Assembly (NCBI GenBank): GCA_027486845.1
Contig: JAIXOL010000008.1
Location: 115,665 to 179,664, forward strand
Direction of reading: 5' to 3'
DNA length: 64,000 nucleotides
Source of the DNA: Cytophagaceae bacterium
Lineage (GTDB): Bacteria > Bacteroidota > Bacteroidia > Cytophagales > Spirosomataceae
Below the pieces are notes generated by a model. It worked only from the letters and a program-made list of their open reading frames with translations, made no database searches and was not told the origin of the DNA. Positions 36,701 through 46,938 of this stretch are shown here, one piece after another. How positions within the stretch are numbered: position 1 is the first letter of the stretch; each line of letters begins with the position of its first letter. The position numbers were made by a program, and so were the translations under genes.

Positions 36701-37354
36701 TCGGTTCACAAATTTATAAGCAAAAAAAAGGTTTTCTTTGATACTTAGGTCTATGTAGTGAATTACATAATTGATGATGAATGCAATGAATGAGCTATTA
36801 AAATAAATAATAAAATCTTTGGTCGAAATAAATTCCCTATAGACTAAAAACATTAAGGCACTAACAATAGCAAGAAGGTAAGTGTAAAAGTACTTGAAAG
36901 TGTAAAAGACGTAGTACGAAATCATATTGACGAGCGTAAACTCGGCCAAGGTCAGATAATCCATTTGCCCAAAAGTGGCAATCTTGTATAAAACTAATGA
37001 ATTGTATATGACAAAAAAAACAGCAAAAAGTAAGTGAAGATTCTTACGGATAACTTCAAAATATCTACTAAAAAAAGCTACTGAAAGACAGAAAAGCCCT
37101 ACAACTAAATTATATCTTAGCTCACTTTCTTTTCTGACACCAAACAAATCAATGTACAACTCACTAAACGGCACAAATATGCCCACCCCCCAAAAATATT
37201 GCACATAGCGATAATAATGCTTCGATAATTCCTCTACATTATTTATATAAATATGGCGATACTTTGAATAGGAGTTTCTCATTAATGAAAACACCACTAC
37301 CAATGCAATTGCGACGATTGATACAAAAGCTAAATATTGTAGAATTTCGCTCAT
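30791..37354 (-). CDS. Giant multi-PAS/GAF sensor histidine kinase of the LytS type
   Basis: Taking ATG 37354 (MSEILQYLAFVSIVAIALVV) the protein has 2187 residues. Residues about 1-215 hold about seven membrane helices. Then come PAS/PAC units ending with DxTE/DISERK-type motifs near residues 303, 430, 560, 688, 995, 1123, 1266, 1573, 1693, 1821 and 1948, with GAF domains at about 700-860 and 1285-1450. The C-terminus is a LytS-type kinase: MQMNPHFVFNALNSIQSYVM (phospho-acceptor His near 1986) and ATPase motifs PFIENAINHGLRYKH and IEDDGVGRNNAKK. PAS units 3 and 5, and 4 and 10, look like internal duplicates. No LytTR response regulator lies nearby, so it is an orphan here. Confidence 0.93.
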   Translation of the reverse strand: MSEILQYLAFVSIVAIALVVVFSLMRNSYSKYRHIYINNVEELSKHYYRYVQYFWGVGIFVPFSELYIDLFGVRKESELRYNLVVGLFCLSVAFFSRYFEVIRKNLHLLFAVFFVIYNSLVLYKIATFGQMDYLTLAEFTLVNMISYYVFYTFKYFYTYLLAIVSALMFLVYREFISTKDFIIYFNSSFIAFIINYVIHYIDLSIKENLFFAYKFVNRGNLIIIGINTEGIVTFVSKNLEQILGYNDNEWIGKSWENDIIKTLGFEQNDESHAKKVKVKDGTYKFLDWHEEVFNNDLVLKVGRDVTEIKRTETQLTTTNNRLNSLLSNIGDLVFVLNLEYVFTEYYQNDNNEDLFIQPSSFLGKSINEIGFPDDALKAMKVGIEKTIANYKKSNVEYSLQLEVGQRWFSMVISPLADDTGNLTEIICIARNITDDKKAELELKRTKEVLEQTNRVARVGGWEYNLLEQKLYSSKITNEIFEIVDKSDADFNQVINYFDEEESREVLLNAINKCINEGVSYDLELAIITTKRKKHWVRVKGAAEFVDGVCLRIYGIVQDIDEQVKSKTALKQSEEKFRYISENISDVVIVFEYGKVSYLSSAHERLFGYTTEESIAISQRNIYEFFHPDDHEFLRNLYRNAIKSQTSKLTYFIRFLHKNGSYIWREDSVTLIYDSAGYLVTKLITARDISERKSQELENQHRQERVLLQHNILIRLSKTHLDEGDFWEDGLHTITEAAIEGIDVSRASFWIFEKNKIVCIDLYIKAEQTHSFGAEIYEKDFPIYFESLKNEIAIVADDACNHKYTKEMAEIYLFPEKIVSMLDLPIYIGGELVGVICWEQTGIIKNWLEEDITFARSIADIISLRIEADKRLKAEKELKYTKELLEQTSFVAKVGGWEIDVQNQTVFFSDINKATLEAPTSFSLELVTALEFFKEGESRDKALEVFTKCFKKGIPFDIEVQVVTMKGNERWVRALGQAEYNNGRCKRLYGTFQDIDDQVKLVQIIKDKELQYRTLISNISSVTFRCLNDANWTMVFISDAVEQLTGYPAEDFILNNKRSFAEIIHLEDRGFLNVNPNETNREYAIEYRIINKNNEIVWVNEKSRWYFDEVEKRFLLDGIISNITERKHAEIALVQSFEELKNTQTQLLAIQVEQEKFVNLVKYSGAYIGMSDMRGNLIFLNKKAKEISGLDDNYEGLIAKDCHSEAGKLLLDTTIIPQVLENGMWQGEHDLVNSKTKEIKYTDATTFIVKDPLSKKAIAFATIQIDISERKKAEAQLIENQRELVYKSEMLAAIAKTTEKLLVSKNIEETLSETFKLIGESIGTDRVHYFKNDLKTNLVSQKVEWVREGISSQLYNPDTQNISLDDVYVNAETLLQNKIYRKILSEVSDSKIIERWKKQELLSVLLLPIFIKDKFYGFIGFDDCTNEQIWSEDKINILLSLTTNIANAIERIINEIIISESESNFRQLNETLEDVFLLFDVTNSRYIYVSPSCKKVLGPDQSYFYEKNSFVRDYLFEEDQNINDIIEEQIKTNNSSEVEYRIITAEGAERWIFQKSFGIRNDVGELVRISVICSDITERKVIQGEVKQLSLVAEKITNGVLIADTQGRVLWANQSFLDMMEIEIHNLIGNRPRDLFNFKDKKTRKQIDIINGCNFSIELEIQTFKKTKKWIEIINTGIKNNEGNFIQQIEVVIDISERKKAENLLKESEERFRFIAENTSDGIFVIENTLIVYTSPSFQKMFGYSFKESVEQSKGDLLSLLHPDDIPGFARIISNTVNTQGTTFTHEYRFLHKNGYYVWREDTVTIIYQEGKVFRFICIVRDITERKKSEERLRESERKLSSILNALDEVVWAISVPDNKLLLVSKSFEKVYGKTSRQWKSDFNLWKEAIIEEDKPIAQKMEEDILFLGVAYGVYRIVDTHGNFKWLENAAKVVRNENDEPYMIMGIMTDITEKKIAEEALRAAQEVAEEANRAKAELELRALQMQMNPHFVFNALNSIQSYVMNQDTLKANLYLSKFSRLIRLFLDSSRSKFISLAEEIKLLTLYIELEKIRFESKFEFEIIVDSMINKYVEIPTMILQPFIENAINHGLRYKHQKGLLSIKFYKEVGYLICKIEDDGVGRNNAKKIQAKSSKGYKSQGLKITTERLMTYNKINDANIVFSIKDCIEKPDSPNDEVGTLIEIRFPEN

Positions 37355-37618
37355 GAAATAAACAGTATAAAAATGAATAGTCTGTATATACAAAAAAGCA
37401 ATTATCGTACTACTTTAGACTTTTGAGAGAATAAAATTTATGATTCTTTGCTTGAAATTAACACTATAACTCATTGGGCAGCATACAAATGTTTTATCGA
37501 AATTTAAAACTAAATTTTTAAAAAAGCCGAAAAGCTAATTTTTTTTTAAAGTTTTTTTGTTTTTCTAATTAAAACCGACTCTTTATATAAAAACACAGAA
37601 AAAATTAACAACAAAACC

Positions 37619-37648
37619 TTGTTTTTTCATTATCATTTTGTAATTTCG
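37619..37648 (+). promoter_or_regulatory. Putative promoter of rpoBC
   Basis: TTG at 37619-37621 and TAATTTCG at 37641-37648 are 19 bases apart, close to the Bacteroidota TTG / TAnnTTTG consensus. Transcription would start near 37655, giving a leader of over 130 bases before either possible rpoB start. Confidence 0.5.
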
Positions 37649-37711
37649 CACCCTATTTAAGATTACCCCGAAAAAATACGCTTTTCATTAGTAGAGTTCT
37701 TGTCCGATACA

Positions 37712-37734
37712 CGACTATTTTCGTAGGATAGTCG
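37712..37734 (+). promoter_or_regulatory. Leader hairpin upstream of rpoB
   Basis: CGACTAT and ATAGTCG form a perfect 7-base stem with a 9-base loop inside the predicted rpoB leader. It lacks a T-run and so is not a terminator. It could be part of a regulatory leader; this is inference only. Confidence 0.35.
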
Positions 37735-37883
37735 AACAGGGATATTTATTCGCTCCACTACGACAAATAAATTTAGATGTTCGAGTTTCGATGCTTGATG
37801 TTTGGATTTTAAAATTCAATTTAATATCCCAATATCGAACATCTATCATCGTAAAATATTTTTCACTTAAAACTTTTCAAACC

Positions 37884-40800
37884 TTGAATCTGACAGAAAC
37901 CGGTAGAAAAAGTTTCGCAACGGTAAAGCCGCTCATCGAATACCCAGATTTCTTGGATATTCAGGTAAAATCTTTCCAAGATTTTTTCCAGATTGAGACT
38001 CCAGCCGAAAATCGCAAAATGGAAGGGCTTTTCAATGTATTTGCCGAAAACTTCCCAATCGCCGACTCACGTGAAAACTACGTGTTGGAATTCGTCGATT
38101 ACACCATCGACCCACCAAAATACTCAGTTGATGAGTGTATTGACCGTGGTCTTACTTACGCTGTGCCTTTAAAAGCAAAATTGCGTTTGATTTGTAATGA
38201 TACCGACAATGAAGACTTCGAGACAATCGAGCAAGAAGTATTTTTGGGTAACATTCCATACATGAATGGCCGTGGCTCATTCGTTATCAACGGAGCTGAG
38301 CGTGTTATAGTATCACAATTACACCGTTCGCCTGGTGTGTTCTTCTCAATGAGTAAGCACACAAACGGAACGAAACTTTACTCAGCTCGTGTAATCCCGA
38401 TGAAAGGTTCGTGGATTGAATTCTCGACTGACGTAAATAACGTAATGTATGCATACATCGACCGTAAGAAAAAATTCCCAGTTACAACATTGCTTCGTGC
38501 AATTGGTTTTGGTTCTGATAAAGACATCCTCAACCTTTTTGGCCTTTCAGAGGAAATCCCTGGCACACGTGAAGCCCTAAAAAAATCAATCGGTCGTCGT
38601 CTTGCCGCACGTGTTTTACGTACATGGACAGAAGACTTCGTAGATGAAGATACTGGTGAGGTTGTTTCAATCGACCGTAATGAGGTAATCTTAGAGCGTG
38701 ACTCTATTATCTCAGAAAATGACATTGATACTATTTTAAACACTGAGCAAAAATCAATCATTTTGCACCGTGAAGATGCCAACGTATCAGAATTCAACAT
38801 TATCTACAATACGTTACAACGTGATAGCTCAAACTCTGAAAAAGAGGCAGTTGAGCAAATCTACCGTCAATTACGTAACACCGAAGCACCAGACGAAGCA
38901 ACAGCCCGTGAGATTATCCAAGGATTGTTCTTTTCAGATAAACGTTATGATTTAGGAGAGGTAGGTCGCTACCGTGTAAATACAAAATTGAGTTTGACTA
39001 CACCGCTCGAAACTGGTGTATTGACAACCCAAGATATTGTCGAAATCGTTAAGTTCCTTATTCAACTCATCAACTCAAAAGCAGTTGTAGATGATATTGA
39101 CCACTTATCGAATCGTCGTGTTCGTACCGTAGGAGAGCAGCTTTACGCACAATTTGGCGTAGGTTTGGCTCGTATGGCTCGTACAATCAAAGAACGCATG
39201 AACGTTCGTGATAACGAAGACTTCAAACCAGTTGACTTGATTAATGCAAGAACACTTTCTTCAGTAATTAACTCATTCTTTGGAACCAATCAGTTATCGC
39301 AGTTCATGGACCAAACTAATCCCTTGGCCGAAATCACGCACAAGCGTCGTATGTCGGCACTCGGGCCTGGTGGATTGAGCCGTGAGCGTGCAGGTTTCGA
39401 GGTTCGTGACGTTCACTATACGCACTACGGTCGTTTGTGTACTATCGAAACTCCAGAGGGACCAAACATCGGTTTGATTTCGTCGCTTTGTACGTATGCC
39501 AAAATCAACAGCATGGGTTTCATCGAAACCCCTTATGTTAAGATTGAAGATGGCAAATTGACAAAAGAAATCATTTACTTAACTGCCGAAGAAGAAGACG
39601 GGAAAAACATTGCGATGGCAACAGCCGACGTTGATGCCAACGGAAACTTCTCAGTAGATGCCTTGAAATGTCGTTATGAAGGTGACTTCCCAATGAAATC
39701 ACCAGATTCAATCGACTACATGGATATTGCCTCAAATCAGATTGTATCTGTAGCTGCTTCGATGATTCCATTCATTGAGCATGATGATGCCAACCGTGCC
39801 TTGATGGGTTCAAATATGCAACGTCAGGCTGTGCCTTTGTTACGTCCAGAAGCTCCAATCGTAGGTACAGGTCTAGAAGGTCGTTTGGCTCGTGACTCTC
39901 GTACTTTGGTGGTTGCTGAAGAAGATGGAGTTGTTGAATATGTTGATGCAAATGTTATCAAAGTACGTTATAACTGGACAGCCGAGCAAACACTCGTAAG
40001 TTTTGATACAAACATCACTTCTTATGAGCTTATCAAACACCGCCGCACGAACCAAGATACTTGTATCAACATTCGTCCGATTGTGTTGAAAGGTGATACT
40101 GTGAAAAAAGGTCAAATCCTCGTAGAAGGATATGCAACTCAAGGCGGGGAGCTCGCTCTGGGGCGTAACCTTTTGGTTGCCTTCATGCCTTGGCAAGGAT
40201 ATAACTTTGAGGATGCGATTGTAATTTCGGAGAGAGTTGTGCGTGAAGATATTTTCACATCAATTCACATCGAAGAATACGAACTCGAAGTACGTGATAC
40301 AAAACGTGGTGAAGAAGAATTAACCGCTGAGATTCCAAACGTTTCGGAAGAAACTGTAAAAAATCTTGATGAAAATGGCATCGTTCGTACAGGAACACGT
40401 GTACGTGAAGGAGATATTTTGATTGGTAAGATTACTCCAAAAGGAGAATCAGACCCAACTCCAGAAGAAAAACTTCTACGTGCAATTTTCGGAGATAAAG
40501 CGGGTGATGTAAAAGATGCCTCGAAAAAATCACCACCATCAATGGACGGTGTAATTATCGATACAAAACTTTTCTCTCGCCCAAGCAAAGAAGAACGCTC
40601 GAAGCATAAAGAAGAGTTAAAAGTATTAATGAAAAAGCACGGCCGTCAATTAATTGAACTCCGTGGCTTAATGATTGATAAAATGACGGAATTGCTTGAT
40701 GGCAAAACAACCGTTGGCGTGAAACATAAATTTGGAGATGAACTTATCTCTAAAGGAATGAAGTTCAATCGTGGAAATATTGCCAATAATTTATTTCCAG

Positions 40801-41741
40801 ACAAAAATAATTATGTTGACGAAAGCCAATATAATGTTCCTGAAGAAGTAAACTTATTAGGAGATGTAATCTTGGATGGTTGGACAGAAGATACCGCTTT
40901 CAACAAATTAATCGTAGCACTTTGTAAGAACTACTTGGCTCGTCGTAGCGAAGTAATCGGTCGATTCAAACGTGAGCGTTTTGTATTGGAAGTAGGAGAT
41001 GAACTACCTGCAGGTATCGTGAAATTGGCTAAAGTTTATATCGCCAAAAAACGTAAGTTGAAAGTGGGTGACAAGATGGCTGGTCGTCACGGAAATAAAG
41101 GAGTTGTTGCACGTATCGTTCGTGATGAAGATATGCCATTTACGGCAGAAGGCCAGCCAATGGACATCGTGTTGAACCCGCTTGGTGTACCTTCTCGTAT
41201 GAATATCGGTCAGCTATATGAAGTTGTATTGGGTCTTGCTGGTAGAAAATTAGGACGTAAATATGCTACACCAATCTTTGATGGTGCTACTGAAGCAGAA
41301 GTAACCGCAGAATTAGATGAAGCAGGTTTACCACCTTATGGACGTTCACAACTTTACAACGGCTTGACAGGTGAGCCATTTGACCAAAAAGTAACCGTAG
41401 GTATCATGTATATGATGAAACTTGGTCACTTAGTTGATGATAAAATGCACGCCCGCTCAATCGGACCATACTCACTTATTACGCAACAACCATTGGGTGG
41501 TAAAGCACAATTTGGAGGTCAGCGTTTCGGAGAGATGGAGGTTTGGGCATTGGAAGCATTCGGTGCATCGCATATTTTACAAGAAATCTTGACTGTAAAA
41601 TCTGATGATGTATTGGGTCGTGCCAAAGCATACGAAGCAATCGTAAAAGGAGAGAATTTGCCAAAACCAAATATCCCAGAATCATTCAACGTATTGGTTC
41701 ACGAATTACGAGGCTTAGCATTAGAGATTACTTTGCAGTAG
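37884..41741 (+). CDS. rpoB: DNA-directed RNA polymerase, beta subunit
   Basis: RpoB forms much of the catalytic cleft of RNA polymerase. Family similarity begins right after TTG 37884 ([20 protein letters not shown]), giving 1285 residues, a normal length for Bacteroidota. An in-frame ATG at 37791 would add 31 atypical residues, so the TTG is preferred. Seen are the beta lobes, the rifampicin region [20 protein letters not shown] with [39 protein letters not shown], and the C-terminal [20 protein letters not shown]. The rifampicin-site residues look wild type (DQTNPL, HKRR). It is followed by rpoC, but rplJ and rplL are not upstream. Confidence 0.96.
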   Translation: MNLTETGRKSFATVKPLIEYPDFLDIQVKSFQDFFQIETPAENRKMEGLFNVFAENFPIADSRENYVLEFVDYTIDPPKYSVDECIDRGLTYAVPLKAKLRLICNDTDNEDFETIEQEVFLGNIPYMNGRGSFVINGAERVIVSQLHRSPGVFFSMSKHTNGTKLYSARVIPMKGSWIEFSTDVNNVMYAYIDRKKKFPVTTLLRAIGFGSDKDILNLFGLSEEIPGTREALKKSIGRRLAARVLRTWTEDFVDEDTGEVVSIDRNEVILERDSIISENDIDTILNTEQKSIILHREDANVSEFNIIYNTLQRDSSNSEKEAVEQIYRQLRNTEAPDEATAREIIQGLFFSDKRYDLGEVGRYRVNTKLSLTTPLETGVLTTQDIVEIVKFLIQLINSKAVVDDIDHLSNRRVRTVGEQLYAQFGVGLARMARTIKERMNVRDNEDFKPVDLINARTLSSVINSFFGTNQLSQFMDQTNPLAEITHKRRMSALGPGGLSRERAGFEVRDVHYTHYGRLCTIETPEGPNIGLISSLCTYAKINSMGFIETPYVKIEDGKLTKEIIYLTAEEEDGKNIAMATADVDANGNFSVDALKCRYEGDFPMKSPDSIDYMDIASNQIVSVAASMIPFIEHDDANRALMGSNMQRQAVPLLRPEAPIVGTGLEGRLARDSRTLVVAEEDGVVEYVDANVIKVRYNWTAEQTLVSFDTNITSYELIKHRRTNQDTCINIRPIVLKGDTVKKGQILVEGYATQGGELALGRNLLVAFMPWQGYNFEDAIVISERVVREDIFTSIHIEEYELEVRDTKRGEEELTAEIPNVSEETVKNLDENGIVRTGTRVREGDILIGKITPKGESDPTPEEKLLRAIFGDKAGDVKDASKKSPPSMDGVIIDTKLFSRPSKEERSKHKEELKVLMKKHGRQLIELRGLMIDKMTELLDGKTTVGVKHKFGDELISKGMKFNRGNIANNLFPDKNNYVDESQYNVPEEVNLLGDVILDGWTEDTAFNKLIVALCKNYLARRSEVIGRFKRERFVLEVGDELPAGIVKLAKVYIAKKRKLKVGDKMAGRHGNKGVVARIVRDEDMPFTAEGQPMDIVLNPLGVPSRMNIGQLYEVVLGLAGRKLGRKYATPIFDGATEAEVTAELDEAGLPPYGRSQLYNGLTGEPFDQKVTVGIMYMMKLGHLVDDKMHARSIGPYSLITQQPLGGKAQFGGQRFGEMEVWALEAFGASHILQEILTVKSDDVLGRAKAYEAIVKGENLPKPNIPESFNVLVHELRGLALEITLQ

Positions 41742-41824
41742 TCTAAAAAAATAAAGGTGTGTTTTTCTACGGAATTACACACCTCAAAATGAGCATATCA
41801 TTTTCACATCAATCATACTTGAAA

Positions 41825-44800
41825 ATGTCTTTAAAGAAAAATAAAAAACTCAATAGTGACTTCCAGAGCATCACTATCAGTTTGGCTTCTCCAGAGTCAA
41901 TCTTAGAAAGCTCTTATGGCGAAGTTACTCAACCTGAGACAATCAACTATCGTACTTACAAACCCGAAATGGGCGGTTTGTTTTGCGAGCGTATTTTCGG
42001 CCCTGTAAAAGACTGGGAATGCCACTGTGGTAAATACAAACGTATTCGCTACAAAGGTATCATCTGCGACCGTTGTGGTGTAGAAGTTACCGAAAAGAAA
42101 GTACGTCGTGAACGTATGGGACACATCGAACTCGTTGTACCTGTGGCTCACATTTGGTACTTCCGTAGTTTACCAAACAAAATTGGTTACTTAGTAGGTA
42201 TGTCGTCGAAGAAACTCGACCAAATTATTTACTATGAAAGATACGTCGTTATCCAACCAGGTTTGAAAGGTGAAGATGGCGTTGCTAAAAACGACTTCTT
42301 GACCGAGGAAGAATATTTGGACATCATGGATAAATTGCCACGTGACAACCAAATGCTCGACGATAAAGACCCTAATAAATTTATCGCTAAAATGGGTGCT
42401 GAAGCTCTAGAAATGATGCTTTCTCGCCTTGAGTTAGACCAATTATCGTACGACCTTCGTCACGCTGCGGCTACCGATACTTCACAACAACGTAAGGCTG
42501 ATGCCTTGAAGCGTTTGAAAATCGTAGAAGCTTTACGTGATGCAAACACTCGTATCGAAAATAAACCAGAGTGGATGATTATCCGTATGGTGCCAGTTAT
42601 TCCACCAGAATTACGTCCGCTTGTACCATTGGATGGCGGTCGTTTCGCAACTTCTGACTTAAATGACCTTTACCGTCGTGTGATTATCCGTAACAACCGT
42701 TTAAAGCGTTTGTTAGAAATCAAAGCTCCAGAAGTAATCTTACGTAATGAAAAACGTATGTTGCAAGAGGCGGTTGACTCATTATTCGATAACTCTCGTA
42801 AAGTAAACGCTGTTCGTTCGGAAGGTAACCGTGCCTTGAAATCACTTTCAGATATGTTGAAAGGAAAGCAAGGTCGTTTCCGTCAGAACTTACTTGGAAA
42901 GCGTGTTGATTATTCTGGTCGTTCGGTAATCGTTGTAGGGCCAGAATTAAAACTACACGAGTGCGGTTTACCAAAAGATATGGCAGCCGAACTTTTCAAA
43001 CCGTTCATTATCAGAAAGTTAATTGAGCGTGGAATCGTTAAGACGGTAAAATCTGCTAAGAAAATTGTTGATAGAAAAGATGCCGTAGTTTGGGATATTT
43101 TGGAAAACGTATTGAAAGGACACCCTGTTCTTTTGAACCGTGCCCCTACTCTCCACAGACTTGGTATCCAAGCTTTCCAACCTAAATTGGTTGAAGGAAA
43201 AGCAATCCAATTGCACCCACTCGTTTGTACAGCCTTCAACGCTGACTTTGACGGTGACCAAATGGCCGTTCACGTGCCGCTTGGCCAAGAAGCAATCATG
43301 GAGGCTTCAATCTTGATGTTGGCGGCTCATAATATCTTGAACCCTGCCAACGGAGCTCCAATTACTGTACCTTCTCAGGACATGGTTTTGGGTCTTTACT
43401 TCGTAACGAAAGGACGTAAATCGACACCGACTCATAAAGAGCCAGGCGAAGGTATTACATTCTATTCAGCAGAAGAGGTAATCATTGCGATGAATGAAGG
43501 AGCGGTTTCAAAACACGCTCACATCAAATGTCGTGTGAAAGTTAAAGACGAAAAAGGTGAATTAGTTTGGAAAATCGTTGATACCGTTGCAGGACGTATC
43601 TTGTTTAATCAATGTGTACCTGAAGAAGTAGGTTATCTTGACGAATTATTGACTAAGAAAAAGCTACAACAGCTTATCGGTCGAGTATTCAAAGAGGCAG
43701 GCTATGCTCGTACAGCACAATTCTTAGATGATATCAAGCAATTGGGTTATCAAACAGCCTTCCGTGGTGGTTTATCAATCGGTTTGGACAATATCATTGT
43801 TCCGGCTGAAAAACCAAAACTCGTTAATGATGCTAAAAAAGAAGTAGAAGAAGTACAAAACAACTATATGTTCGGTATCATTACTGAGCGTGAGCGTTAT
43901 AACCAAATTATTGATATTTGGGGACGTGTAAATAGTTCGATGCGTGTGATTTTATTGAAGCAATTGGAAGATGACCAAGCAGGTTTCAATCCAATTTATA
44001 TGATGATGCATTCTGGAGCTCGTGGTTCGCAAGAACAAGTGCGTCAGTTGGGTGGTATGAGAGGTTTGATGGCGAAACCACAAAAGAATATTCAAGGCTC
44101 GGTTGGAGAAATCATCGAAAACCCAATCTTATCTAACTTTAAAGAAGGTCTCGACGTACTCGAATACTTTATCTCTACGCACGGTGCTCGTAAAGGTTTG
44201 GCAGATACAGCCCTAAAAACTGCCGATGCTGGTTACTTAACTCGTCGTCTGCACGATGTTGCTCAAGATGTAGTGGTAAACGAAGTAGATTGCGGAACGT
44301 TACGTGGAATTCAAGTTTCAGCTTTGAAAGACAACGAAGATATCGTTGAGCCACTTTCTGAGCGTATCTTAGGCCGTACTTCGGTTTATGATGTAATCGA
44401 CCCACTAACAAAAAAACTTATCGTAAAAGCTGGCGAAGAAATCACGGAAGAAATTGCCGCTGAAATCGACGATACTGCAATCGAAACAGTTGAAATCCGC
44501 TCGGTACTAACTTGCGAAACACAGACAGGTGTTTGTGCGAAATGTTATGGACGTAATTTGGCAACCGGCCGCATGTCGGAAGGTGGTGAAGCAGTTGGTG
44601 TAATTGCCTCACAATCAATCGGTGAGCCTGGTACTCAGCTTACACTTCGTACATTCCATACAGGAGGTACTGCTCAAAACGTTGCTTCGGAAGCAAACAT
44701 TAAAGCAAAATTTGCAGGAACAATCCAACTCGAAGAAATGCGTACCGTTCAGTCGAGCGATCGTGAAGGCAATGTAATTACAACTGTCTTGGGTCGTCGT

Positions 44801-46141
44801 GGTGAGATTCGTATTATCGAAACTGGTACAAACAACGTACTTATCGTTAATAACGTACCATATGGTGCAACTTTGGAGGTAAAAGACGGACAAAAAATAA
44901 ACAAAGGTGACATAATGTGTCACTGGGATCAATTCAACGCCGTTATCCTTTCAGATATTGATGGAATTGTAGAATACGATGCAATCGAAGAGAATATAAC
45001 TTACAAAGAAGAAGCCGATGAGCAAACTGGTTTCCGTGATAAAGTTATCATCGAATCGAAAGACCGTGCCAAAAACCCATCAATCATTGTAAAAACAAGC
45101 AATGGCGAAGAAGAGAAAGCATATAACTTGCCAGTTTTGGCTCGTTTGACTGTAGAAGATGGAAAAATCATCAAAGCTGGACAAATTTTAGCTAAGATTC
45201 CTCGTGCCATCAACATGAACCGTGATATCACGGGTGGTTTACCTCGTATCACTGAGTTGTTTGAGGCTCGTAACCCTTCAAATCCTGCGGTTGTATCTGA
45301 AATTGACGGTATCGTACAATACGGTTCTATCAAGCGTGGTAATCGTGAGATTTTTGTGGAAGCAAAAGATGGTATCAAGATGAAATACATGGTGCCTTTG
45401 TCGAAATTATTCTTAGTACAAGACGGAGACTTCGTTTTGGCAGGTGACCCACTTTCTGATGGAGCTATCACGCCAGCCGATATTCTTCGTATCAAAGGGC
45501 CAACCGCCGTACAAGAATACTTAGTAAACGAAGTACAAGCCGTTTATCGCCAACAGGGTGTAAAAATCTCTGATAAGCACATCGAAACGATTGTTCGCCA
45601 AATGATGCAAAAAGTAGAGGTTATCGACTCAGGTGATACACTCTTCTTGGATAATCAAATGATTGACAAGTGGTTGGTACGTGCAGGAAACGATAAGATT
45701 TTGGACAAAAAAGTAGTAATGGATGCTGGTGCTTCTGATAAGTATAAGCCAGGCCAGATTATTACAGGCCGTGAAATGCGTGACGAAAATAGCCGATTGA
45801 AGCGTGCTGACTTAGCACAAATCGTGGTTCGTGATGCAATGCCAGCGGTTGCTCGTCCAACATTGCAAGGTATCACTACGGCATCGTTGGGTACGGAATC
45901 ATTCATGTCAGCGGCATCGTTCCAAGAGACTACAAAAGTATTATCAGAAGCTGCCGTAAGAGGTAAGCGTGATACACTCGAAGGTTTGAAAGAGAACGTA
46001 ATCGTTGGTCACTTGATTCCTGCTGGAACTGGTAACCGTAAATACCAAAACATTATCGTTGGTAGCAAAGCAGAACTCGAAGCAGCAGCTGAAAAGAAAA
46101 AACAACAAGAGGCAGCAAAACAACGCAGAGAGTATGTTTAA
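41825..46141 (+). CDS. rpoC: DNA-directed RNA polymerase, beta' subunit
   Basis: RpoC carries the catalytic Mg site. Translation best starts at ATG 41825 ([20 protein letters not shown]), giving 1438 residues; the in-frame ATG at 41789 upstream is atypical. Seen are the N-terminal zinc finger [19 protein letters not shown], the catalytic motif [16 protein letters not shown], the second zinc site ([17 protein letters not shown]) and [19 protein letters not shown] of the trigger-loop region. The C-terminus ends in a Lys/Gln/Ala-rich tail. It lies 83 bases after rpoB. Its terminator (46172-46205) is the founder of the repeat series described below. Confidence 0.97.
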   Translation: MSLKKNKKLNSDFQSITISLASPESILESSYGEVTQPETINYRTYKPEMGGLFCERIFGPVKDWECHCGKYKRIRYKGIICDRCGVEVTEKKVRRERMGHIELVVPVAHIWYFRSLPNKIGYLVGMSSKKLDQIIYYERYVVIQPGLKGEDGVAKNDFLTEEEYLDIMDKLPRDNQMLDDKDPNKFIAKMGAEALEMMLSRLELDQLSYDLRHAAATDTSQQRKADALKRLKIVEALRDANTRIENKPEWMIIRMVPVIPPELRPLVPLDGGRFATSDLNDLYRRVIIRNNRLKRLLEIKAPEVILRNEKRMLQEAVDSLFDNSRKVNAVRSEGNRALKSLSDMLKGKQGRFRQNLLGKRVDYSGRSVIVVGPELKLHECGLPKDMAAELFKPFIIRKLIERGIVKTVKSAKKIVDRKDAVVWDILENVLKGHPVLLNRAPTLHRLGIQAFQPKLVEGKAIQLHPLVCTAFNADFDGDQMAVHVPLGQEAIMEASILMLAAHNILNPANGAPITVPSQDMVLGLYFVTKGRKSTPTHKEPGEGITFYSAEEVIIAMNEGAVSKHAHIKCRVKVKDEKGELVWKIVDTVAGRILFNQCVPEEVGYLDELLTKKKLQQLIGRVFKEAGYARTAQFLDDIKQLGYQTAFRGGLSIGLDNIIVPAEKPKLVNDAKKEVEEVQNNYMFGIITERERYNQIIDIWGRVNSSMRVILLKQLEDDQAGFNPIYMMMHSGARGSQEQVRQLGGMRGLMAKPQKNIQGSVGEIIENPILSNFKEGLDVLEYFISTHGARKGLADTALKTADAGYLTRRLHDVAQDVVVNEVDCGTLRGIQVSALKDNEDIVEPLSERILGRTSVYDVIDPLTKKLIVKAGEEITEEIAAEIDDTAIETVEIRSVLTCETQTGVCAKCYGRNLATGRMSEGGEAVGVIASQSIGEPGTQLTLRTFHTGGTAQNVASEANIKAKFAGTIQLEEMRTVQSSDREGNVITTVLGRRGEIRIIETGTNNVLIVNNVPYGATLEVKDGQKINKGDIMCHWDQFNAVILSDIDGIVEYDAIEENITYKEEADEQTGFRDKVIIESKDRAKNPSIIVKTSNGEEEKAYNLPVLARLTVEDGKIIKAGQILAKIPRAINMNRDITGGLPRITELFEARNPSNPAVVSEIDGIVQYGSIKRGNREIFVEAKDGIKMKYMVPLSKLFLVQDGDFVLAGDPLSDGAITPADILRIKGPTAVQEYLVNEVQAVYRQQGVKISDKHIETIVRQMMQKVEVIDSGDTLFLDNQMIDKWLVRAGNDKILDKKVVMDAGASDKYKPGQIITGREMRDENSRLKRADLAQIVVRDAMPAVARPTLQGITTASLGTESFMSAASFQETTKVLSEAAVRGKRDTLEGLKENVIVGHLIPAGTGNRKYQNIIVGSKAELEAAAEKKKQQEAAKQRREYV

Positions 46142-46171
46142 TTCTAATTGAGAATTAAGAAATAGATTAAC

Positions 46172-46205
46172 AAAAAAGGTCGAGCATTTTGCTTGACCTT
46201 TTTTG
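46172..46205 (+). terminator. rpoC terminator, repeat copy 1
   Basis: AAAAAAGGTCGAGC and GCTTGACCTTTTTT pair fully (one G-U) around the loop ATTTT and end in a T-run. This is a textbook intrinsic terminator 30 bases after the rpoC stop. The same sequence recurs at 46906, 47702, 51631 and, in part, at 49225. Confidence 0.9.
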
Positions 46206-46236
46206 GTGTTTTATAGGTTTATTGTCTTTATATTTG
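46202..46236 (+). promoter_or_regulatory. Putative promoter overlapping the rpoC terminator
   Basis: TTTG at 46202-46205 (the end of the terminator T-run) and a perfect TATATTTG at 46229-46236 are 23 bases apart. The following start codon is at 46256. If real, the terminator T-run doubles as the upstream promoter element for the acquired gene. Confidence 0.4.
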
Positions 46237-46255
46237 TTTAAAAAATACGCTAATT

Positions 46256-46879
46256 ATGGCTTTTACGACATACAAATCGCTTTCAGAGGTAATAAAAAAA
46301 TTTAAAATAAAATATGTAGGAGAAGACTTTCCTGTTTTTGAACCAAACAAAGCACCCGAAGTTCTTCAAGATGATATATCGTTTACACTACAAAACGTTG
46401 CTTATGATGTATCTGAACCCGCTATTTGTGAGAATCTAATTTATCCAGTGCTAAAAGCCGCTTGGCGACCATTTGCCAATGAATTAGCTCTGTGGAGTCA
46501 TCAAGCTATTGAGTTTACAGAAGAGCTTTCAGGTATTCCAGACTATTTAATTTCAAGACGTTCGGATTTAGGTAAAATTGTTTTAGATTATCCACTTTTG
46601 GCAGTTGTGGAAGCAAAAAGCGGAACGCCGCCCGAAGACGATTGTACGGGAGGTTGGGCACAATGTGGTTTAGAAATGTATGTTATTCAGCAACTGAACC
46701 AAAATGCTGACCAACGAATTTTTGGTATTGTATCGAATGGTGAAACTTGGGAATTTGCTCAATTCCAGCAAAATACATTTACGCTTTTTAATCAAAGATT
46801 TGATATTCGGGAACTTGACGCACTTTATGGGGCTTTGCTTAGTATCTGTAAACTCTCGTTAGAGAAATCAAGAATTTGA
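46256..46879 (+). CDS. Solitary PD-(D/E)XK protein, HsdR N-terminal-like
   Basis: The 207-residue protein resembles the N-terminal nuclease domain of type I restriction R subunits. The core is GIPDYLISRRSDLGKIVLDY, then AVVEAKSGTPPEDDCTGGWA, where Asp and the Glu-x-Lys of the PD-(D/E)XK site are present, and GIVSNGETWEFAQF near the end. There is no helicase domain and no HsdM/HsdS gene, so it is not a normal restriction enzyme. Stand-alone copies occur in cyanobacteria and Bacteroidota with unknown function. It sits between terminator copies 1 and 2, i.e. is a one-gene module. Confidence 0.75.
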   Translation: MAFTTYKSLSEVIKKFKIKYVGEDFPVFEPNKAPEVLQDDISFTLQNVAYDVSEPAICENLIYPVLKAAWRPFANELALWSHQAIEFTEELSGIPDYLISRRSDLGKIVLDYPLLAVVEAKSGTPPEDDCTGGWAQCGLEMYVIQQLNQNADQRIFGIVSNGETWEFAQFQQNTFTLFNQRFDIRELDALYGALLSICKLSLEKSRI

Positions 46880-46905
46880 ATGAATCATTCTCTTAGATAA
46901 AATAC

Positions 46906-46938
46906 AAAAAAGGTCGAGCATTTTGCTTGACCTTTTTT
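46906..46938 (+). terminator. Terminator repeat, copy 2
   Basis: A 33-base copy of the rpoC terminator (AAAAAAGGTCGAGC ... GCTTGACCTTTTTT), identical over the stem and loop. It lies 27 bases after the stop of the HsdR-N-like gene, in the same orientation as copy 1. Confidence 0.9.

Noticed and set aside
37791..37883. ATG 37791 as the start of rpoB
   Set aside because: The 31 residues added are unlike other RpoB N-termini; family similarity and normal length begin at TTG 37884. It remains possible.
38378..38800. 140-residue open frame antisense to rpoB, and similar frames antisense to rpoC
   Set aside because: These are Ser/Arg-rich shadows of highly expressed, conserved genes with no start context or homology.
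46256..46879. Type I restriction-modification system
   Set aside because: Only an HsdR N-terminal-like domain is present; helicase, HsdM and HsdS are absent.
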